Positions 46,329 to 50,463 of a DNA stretch of 50,463 bases are shown in pieces. Position 1 is the first letter of the stretch, and every line of letters starts with the position of its first letter. A program made the position numbers and the translations under genes. This DNA comes from Acholeplasmatales bacterium (lineage in GTDB: Bacteria; Bacillota_I; Bacilli_A; Acholeplasmatales; Anaeroplasmataceae): contig JAFXXC010000075.1 in assembly GCA_017542485.1 (NCBI GenBank), forward strand, positions 1 to 50,463, written 5' to 3'. Below the pieces are notes generated by a model that was not told where the DNA came from, did no database searches, and saw nothing but the letters and a program-made list of their open reading frames with translations.

Positions 46329-46354
46329 AAATGATGGTTAAGAGCCATCATTTT
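46328..46354. terminator. Bidirectional terminator between convergent genes
   Basis: AAAATGATGG / CCATCATTTT stem with a 7-base loop; the arms overlap both stop codons. Confidence 0.82.
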
Positions 46355-47357
46355 CTATTTCTATATTCTTATTTTCATCATTACTTATCGAATTATTTTT
46401 TTCTTTCAAATATTCACTAACACCCTCTATTACCATATCTTTTTGTTTTTTATCTTTTCTTCTTTGATAAATACCAACCCATAACATTATTAGGAATGCT
46501 ATTATAGCAATTGGTATTCCAATTAGTAATTGAGTTAGTGAGAATTGATATGCTTGATTATCATAAATACAATTTTTTATTACTACGATTGGAGCTACTG
46601 CGATAAATGCAAGGCTTGCAAAATCGGTTTGATGTCTATAATTACTAATTAATAATTTAATTAATTTTGATAAGAAAAATACACCTATAAAATATCCTGC
46701 CATATATGAAAGAAGTATTTTTAAATTCGGTAAGAAAACCTCTGCGTAATTTGAAGCTGTGAATTCTGCTAAAGTTGCGAGCATATTTGTAAATGGATAA
46801 TATAATCCTAAAGATAAGAATACTACAGCGAAATCAACTCCTGGTATTATGAATGTCGCAGATGTAATTAAACCTGTTATTGACATTTTAATTAAGAACC
46901 AAACATCTGGGTTTTCTGGAAATGTTATTGTGTTTCCTTCTTGAACTAGAAAATTATATAAAACTATCGCAACACTAATTATTGTAAAAACTATCCAACA
47001 AGATATTTTTTTGAAACTTCCTTTTAGTTTTATTACCATATCAGGTATAGCACCTAATATTACTCCAATTACAACTATTACTGTAGCAAGAGGGAAATTC
47101 TTAAATAAAACACTTACACTTATTGAGGCAATCATTGAACCTATTCCATAACCTAAATAGATAAAAAATAAGTATAAGAATGATTTTTTAAAGTTACTAA
47201 AAAATCCAGCAATAGAGTCTACCATAATAACATATACACCAATAATTATAGCGATTGTCGATGCGCTAAATCCTGGAATACCTATAGATACTAATCCAAG
47301 TAAAACTCCTTGCAAAAAGATTAAAAGGTATTTAAATATAGATAGTTTCTTTTTCAT
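46338..47357 (-). CDS. DUF368 membrane protein, PopT-like polyprenyl-phosphate transporter
   Basis: 339 residues on the minus strand with about eight to nine hydrophobic segments and a charged cytoplasmic tail (IEGVSEYLKEKNN). Two inverted PG-containing half-repeats typical of DUF368 are visible: IPGFSASTIAIIIGVY and IPGVDFAVVFLSLGLYYPF; the second departs from the usual PGxSGST. DUF368 proteins (PopT) recycle undecaprenyl phosphate across the membrane for wall synthesis, which implies a cell wall in this organism. AGGTAATTT-type ribosome site lies just before the ATG. Confidence 0.85.
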   Translation of the reverse strand: MKKKLSIFKYLLIFLQGVLLGLVSIGIPGFSASTIAIIIGVYVIMVDSIAGFFSNFKKSFLYLFFIYLGYGIGSMIASISVSVLFKNFPLATVIVVIGVILGAIPDMVIKLKGSFKKISCWIVFTIISVAIVLYNFLVQEGNTITFPENPDVWFLIKMSITGLITSATFIIPGVDFAVVFLSLGLYYPFTNMLATLAEFTASNYAEVFLPNLKILLSYMAGYFIGVFFLSKLIKLLISNYRHQTDFASLAFIAVAPIVVIKNCIYDNQAYQFSLTQLLIGIPIAIIAFLIMLWVGIYQRRKDKKQKDMVIEGVSEYLKEKNNSISNDENKNIEIENDGS

Positions 47358-47419
47358 TTAAATTACCTCCAAAATAATTATAACAAAATGAATAGATATT
47401 TTAAAATAAAATCTTATTT

Positions 47420-47437
47420 AAGATATTTGAATATCTT
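47420..47437. promoter_or_regulatory. Inverted repeat in the popT-ppdK divergent region
   Basis: AAGATATT-TG-AATATCTT, 8-bp perfect arms, between the divergent genes. A possible operator, or chance in AT-rich DNA. Confidence 0.4.
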
Positions 47438-47546
47438 GAAAAATAATATTATAAATATTATAATTAATTTAAGTGAAAAATATCGTTACTATTAAATAAA
47501 GAATTTAATAAGTGAACAAAATATATTAGTGTTTGGGGGTATTATT

Positions 47547-50177
47547 ATGGCAAAACAGTATGTATTTCACTTTGAAGAAGCTTATGGTTTAGGTAAGGAG
47601 CTATTAGGCGGTAAAGGTGCCGGATTAGCAGAAATGACACATATAGGTGTTCCTATTCCACAAGGTTTCACTATTACAACAGAGGCTTGTAGTCTTTATT
47701 ATGATTCTAATAAGACTTTACCTGAATTCTTAATTAAGGATATTTATAAGGCAATAGAAGTTGTTGAAAAGAAAACTGGAAAAAAATTTGGTGGAAATAA
47801 GAATCCATTATTAGTATCAGTAAGATCAGGAGCAAGAGTATCAATGCCTGGTATGATGGATACAATTCTTAATTTAGGTTTAAATGATGATACAGTTAAT
47901 GTATTAGCTAAAGAAACAAATAATGAGCGCTTTGCATACGATAGTTATAGAAGATTTATTTTAATGTTTACTAATATAGCAAAGGGACATCCAAGAACTG
48001 AAATGGATAAGATGCTTGATGATATTAAAACTAAGCGTGGATATAAGCTTGATACAGAAGTAACTGCAGATGAATTAAAAGAATTAGTTAAGATGTATAA
48101 GGATTATTATAAGAAAACATTTAAAGAAGATTTTCCATATGATCCATATGATCAATTAATTGAAGCAGTTAAAGCTGTATTTAGATCATGGGATAATCCA
48201 AGAGCTAATGTTTATCGTATGATGAATAATATTCCATATTCATGGGGTACTGCAGTAAATGTTCAATCAATGGCTTTTGGTAATAAGGGTGAAACATCAG
48301 GTACTGGTGTTGCTTTCTCAAGAGATCCAGCAACAGGAGAAAATAAAGTATCTGCAGAATATTTACCTAATGCACAGGGTGAGGATGTTGTTGCAGGTAT
48401 TAGAACTCCTCTTAATATTTCAGAGCTTGAAAAGAGAATGCCAGAAGTATATGCTCAATTCATTAAAACTATTAAACTAATGGAAAATCATTATAAAGAT
48501 ATGCAGGATATGGAATTTACTGTTGAAGATGGTAAATTATATTTCTTACAAACTAGAAATGGTAAGCGTACTCCTCAAGCTGCATTAAAGATTGCTAGTG
48601 ACTTGGTTGACGAAGGCCTAATTGACGAAAAGGAAGCTATTTTACGTATTGATGCTCAAAGCTTCGATAAATTATTACTTCCTGGCTTTGATAGAGATGA
48701 ATTAAAAACAAAGACTCCAATTGCTACAGGTTTACCTGCAGGTCCTGGTGCTGGTACTGGTCATTTAGCATTTACTGCTGAAGAAGCAGAAAGCCGCAAG
48801 AAAAATGGTGAAAAGGTAATTTTAGTTAGAGCAGAAACATCACCAGAGGATATAGTTGGTATGATTTCAAGTGAAGGTATATTAACTATGCGTGGTGGTA
48901 TGACATCACACGCTGCAGTTGTTGCTCGTGGTATGGGTAAGTGTTGTATTTGTGGATGCTCAAAGGCTATTATTGATGAAGATAATCGTACTGTTACTAT
49001 TGATGGTAAGGTTTATACTGATAAAGATACTTTATCACTTGATGGTTCTACAGGTAATGTATATGCAGGTGCTATTAAGACAGTTGCTCCAGATTTGACT
49101 AGTGGTGTCTTTGGTAGATTCATGAAGTGGATTGATGATAATAGATATCTAAAGGTTAGAACAAATGCCGATAATCCAAGAGATGCAAAACAAGCATTAT
49201 TATTTGGTGCACAAGGTATAGGATTATGTAGAACAGAGCATATGTTCTTCGATAAAGATAGAATTTTCTCAATGAGAAAAATGATTTTAGCTGATAATGA
49301 AGCTGATAGAATTAAAGCATTAGATGAGCTTGAGCCAATGCAACAAAAAGATTTCGAATCTCTATATGAAATTATGGAAGGCAGAAATGTTAATGTTAGA
49401 TTACTTGACCCACCTCTACATGAATTCTTACCTCAAGAAGATTCATTAATTGAGGAATTAGCAAATGCAACAGGTAAGACTGTACTTCAAGTTAAGGATA
49501 GAATTGCAGAGCTTCATGAATCTAATCCAATGATGGGTCATAGAGGATGCCGTTTAGCAGTAACATATCCTGAAATTTGTAAAATGCAGACCACTGCAAT
49601 TATAAAAGCAGCTATCGCAGTAACTAAGAAGGGAATCAAGGTTGAACCTGAAATTATGGTACCACTTGTTCTTGAAGTTAAAGAATTGAAGTATGTTAAG
49701 AATATTATTTGTGAAACTGCTGATAAATTAATTAAGGATGCAAAAATTGATTTAGTTTATCATGTAGGAACAATGATTGAAATTCCTAGAGCAGCATTAT
49801 TATCTGATGAAATTGCAGAAGAGGCTGAATTCTTCTCATTTGGTACAAATGATTTGACTCAAATGACATTTGGATTCTCTCGTGATGATGCATCTAAATT
49901 CTTACCATCATATTATGAAACAAAGATTCTAGAATTTGATCCATTTAAGACACTTGATGATTCTGGTGTTGGTAAGCTTATTAATATGTCAGTTAAACAA
50001 GGTAGAGCAACACGTCCTAATTTACATGTTGGTGTTTGTGGTGAAACTGGTGGAGATCCTAAGTCTATTGATTTTTATCATAATGCAGGATTAGATTATG
50101 TTTCTTGTTCTCCATTTAGAGTTCCAGTAGCACGTTTAGCTGCAGCTCAAGCAAATATTAGAAATCCAAGAAAATAA
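47547..50177 (+). CDS. ppdK: Pyruvate, phosphate dikinase
   Basis: 876 residues. Domains in order: ATP-grasp-like nucleotide domain (LLGGKGAGLAEM, VSVRSGARVSMPGMMDT), swivelling domain with the phospho-histidine loop GGMTSHAAVVARGMGK, and the C-terminal PEP/pyruvate barrel (RTEHMFF, MVPLV, GTMIEIPRAAL, FFSFGTNDLTQMTFGFSRDD, VGVCGETGG). It interconverts pyruvate, ATP and phosphate with PEP, AMP and pyrophosphate, often replacing pyruvate kinase in anaerobes. ATG 47547 follows GGGGG; the GTG at 47529 has no site. It stands as a single-gene unit with its own terminator. Confidence 0.97.
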   Translation: MAKQYVFHFEEAYGLGKELLGGKGAGLAEMTHIGVPIPQGFTITTEACSLYYDSNKTLPEFLIKDIYKAIEVVEKKTGKKFGGNKNPLLVSVRSGARVSMPGMMDTILNLGLNDDTVNVLAKETNNERFAYDSYRRFILMFTNIAKGHPRTEMDKMLDDIKTKRGYKLDTEVTADELKELVKMYKDYYKKTFKEDFPYDPYDQLIEAVKAVFRSWDNPRANVYRMMNNIPYSWGTAVNVQSMAFGNKGETSGTGVAFSRDPATGENKVSAEYLPNAQGEDVVAGIRTPLNISELEKRMPEVYAQFIKTIKLMENHYKDMQDMEFTVEDGKLYFLQTRNGKRTPQAALKIASDLVDEGLIDEKEAILRIDAQSFDKLLLPGFDRDELKTKTPIATGLPAGPGAGTGHLAFTAEEAESRKKNGEKVILVRAETSPEDIVGMISSEGILTMRGGMTSHAAVVARGMGKCCICGCSKAIIDEDNRTVTIDGKVYTDKDTLSLDGSTGNVYAGAIKTVAPDLTSGVFGRFMKWIDDNRYLKVRTNADNPRDAKQALLFGAQGIGLCRTEHMFFDKDRIFSMRKMILADNEADRIKALDELEPMQQKDFESLYEIMEGRNVNVRLLDPPLHEFLPQEDSLIEELANATGKTVLQVKDRIAELHESNPMMGHRGCRLAVTYPEICKMQTTAIIKAAIAVTKKGIKVEPEIMVPLVLEVKELKYVKNIICETADKLIKDAKIDLVYHVGTMIEIPRAALLSDEIAEEAEFFSFGTNDLTQMTFGFSRDDASKFLPSYYETKILEFDPFKTLDDSGVGKLINMSVKQGRATRPNLHVGVCGETGGDPKSIDFYHNAGLDYVSCSPFRVPVARLAAAQANIRNPRK

Positions 50178-50186
50178 TATTATTTT

Positions 50187-50219
50187 AATCGGTCTCTTTA
50201 AAAAGAGACTGATTTTTTT
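50187..50219 (+). terminator. Terminator after ppdK
   Basis: AATCGGTCTCTTT / AAAGAGACTGATT, 13-bp stem with one G-T pair, then T tract. Confidence 0.9.
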
Positions 50220-50257
50220 ATTTTTTTTTGGTTAATTTTCAAATCTTTTGTCTATTA

Positions 50258-50297
50258 TTTAGTGTATCGGTAAAAAAGGAGGGCCAATAACACTAAA
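50258..50297 (+). promoter_or_regulatory. Inverted repeat enclosing a strong Shine-Dalgarno
   Basis: TTTAGTGT (50258-50265) and ACACTAAA (50290-50297) enclose a loop with AAAGGAGGG but no start codon after it. A second site, AAGGAGG, lies just before the ATG at 50322. Confidence 0.45.
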
Positions 50298-50321
50298 TTA
50301 GTAGGAAGGAGGATGATATTA

Positions 50322-50463
50322 ATGCTAAAAGAAATTGCTTTAACAGATTATTATTTTAAAGAATTAATAAAGACGAGGCGAGATTATTTGTTATTATTAA
50401 TTAATGGTATATGTAAATTAAATTTAAAAGAGGAAGATATTACATTTGGAGATACTGAAGAAA
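50322..50463 (+). CDS. Partial gene at right edge, possibly PD-(D/E)XK nuclease family
   Basis: 47 codons are visible before the window ends (MLKEIALTDYYFKELIKTRR...). AAGGAGG is about 10 bases upstream of ATG 50322; an in-frame ATG at 50313 touches the ribosome site. D-Y-x-F-K-x-L followed by LLLLINGICKLNLKEEDI resembles the N-terminus of Rpn/PD-(D/E)XK transposase-type proteins, which start with DxxFKxVF and contain LINAIL. The match is short, so this stays tentative. Confidence 0.5.
   Translation, partial: MLKEIALTDYYFKELIKTRRDYLLLLINGICKLNLKEEDITFGDTEE

Noticed and set aside
1..50463. tRNA, rRNA, integrase or transposase genes
   Set aside because: None seen by reading; no full integrase or transposase motif was found despite the guaA scar, and only the right-edge partial gene has a faint nuclease resemblance.

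Overview
The window is very AT-rich chromosomal DNA. It uses AGGAGG/AGGTGA-type ribosome binding sites, and 31 of 35 complete or stop-containing genes end in TAA (3 TAG, 1 TGA). Lipobox lipoproteins, a lone rsmH, yceD-rpmF, cmk-S1-der-gpsA and pyruvate phosphate dikinase point to a low-G+C Bacillota, probably a gut or rumen Bacilli/Erysipelotrichia-like lineage. Species cannot be named from this sequence.

Layout. (1) 1-8.6 kb: the 3' part of a giant secreted protein with InlB/Flg_new-type repeats and two family-1 pectate-lyase-like domains. (2) 8.6-17.3 kb: a housekeeping run (YfcE-like phosphoesterase, RelQ-type alarmone synthetase, Map, a membrane protein overlapping an FtsK that lacks membrane segments, signal peptidase I, RbgA/YlqF, RNase HII, an orphan FakA-middle-domain protein, a divergent peptide deformylase). 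(3) 17.3-22.2 kb: a type VI-D CRISPR locus. It has a three-spacer array, a gene that fuses the N-terminal part of a type II-like Cas1 to the C-terminal end of Cas2, and a Cas13d of 1180 residues, larger than usual. The last ~66 bp of guaA, a known island integration site, lies directly downstream. (4) 22.2-33.4 kb: an accessory region with a YdeI/OmpD-associated-type protein, an ECF sigma factor followed by a membrane-anchored serpin (probably a sigma/anti-sigma pair), a repeat-rich lipoprotein whose C-terminus looks like a diversity-generating-retroelement variable region, an HNH nuclease and a Cthe_2159-type polygalacturonate-binding lipoprotein. (5) 33.4-50.2 kb: core genes (yceD-rpmF, rsmH, M18 aminopeptidase, RluB-like, cmk, S1-like, der, gpsA, DegV, MBL-fold hydrolase, PopT-like DUF368, ppdK). 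A partial gene lies at the right edge.

How the parts fit together. The pectate lyase domains and the Cthe_2159-type lipoprotein suggest growth on pectin. The repeat lipoprotein, possible variable lectin-like tip and surface serpin suggest dense interaction with host or neighbours. The Cas13d locus looks like the remnant of a mobile island: effector and array look intact, while the adaptation genes have collapsed by an in-frame deletion. The most notable observations are the truncated Cas1-Cas2 fusion beside a long Cas13d, the guaA scar, conflicting evidence for array direction, the ECF-sigma/serpin operon and the candidate variable region with a 12-bp hairpin but no reverse transcriptase in view.
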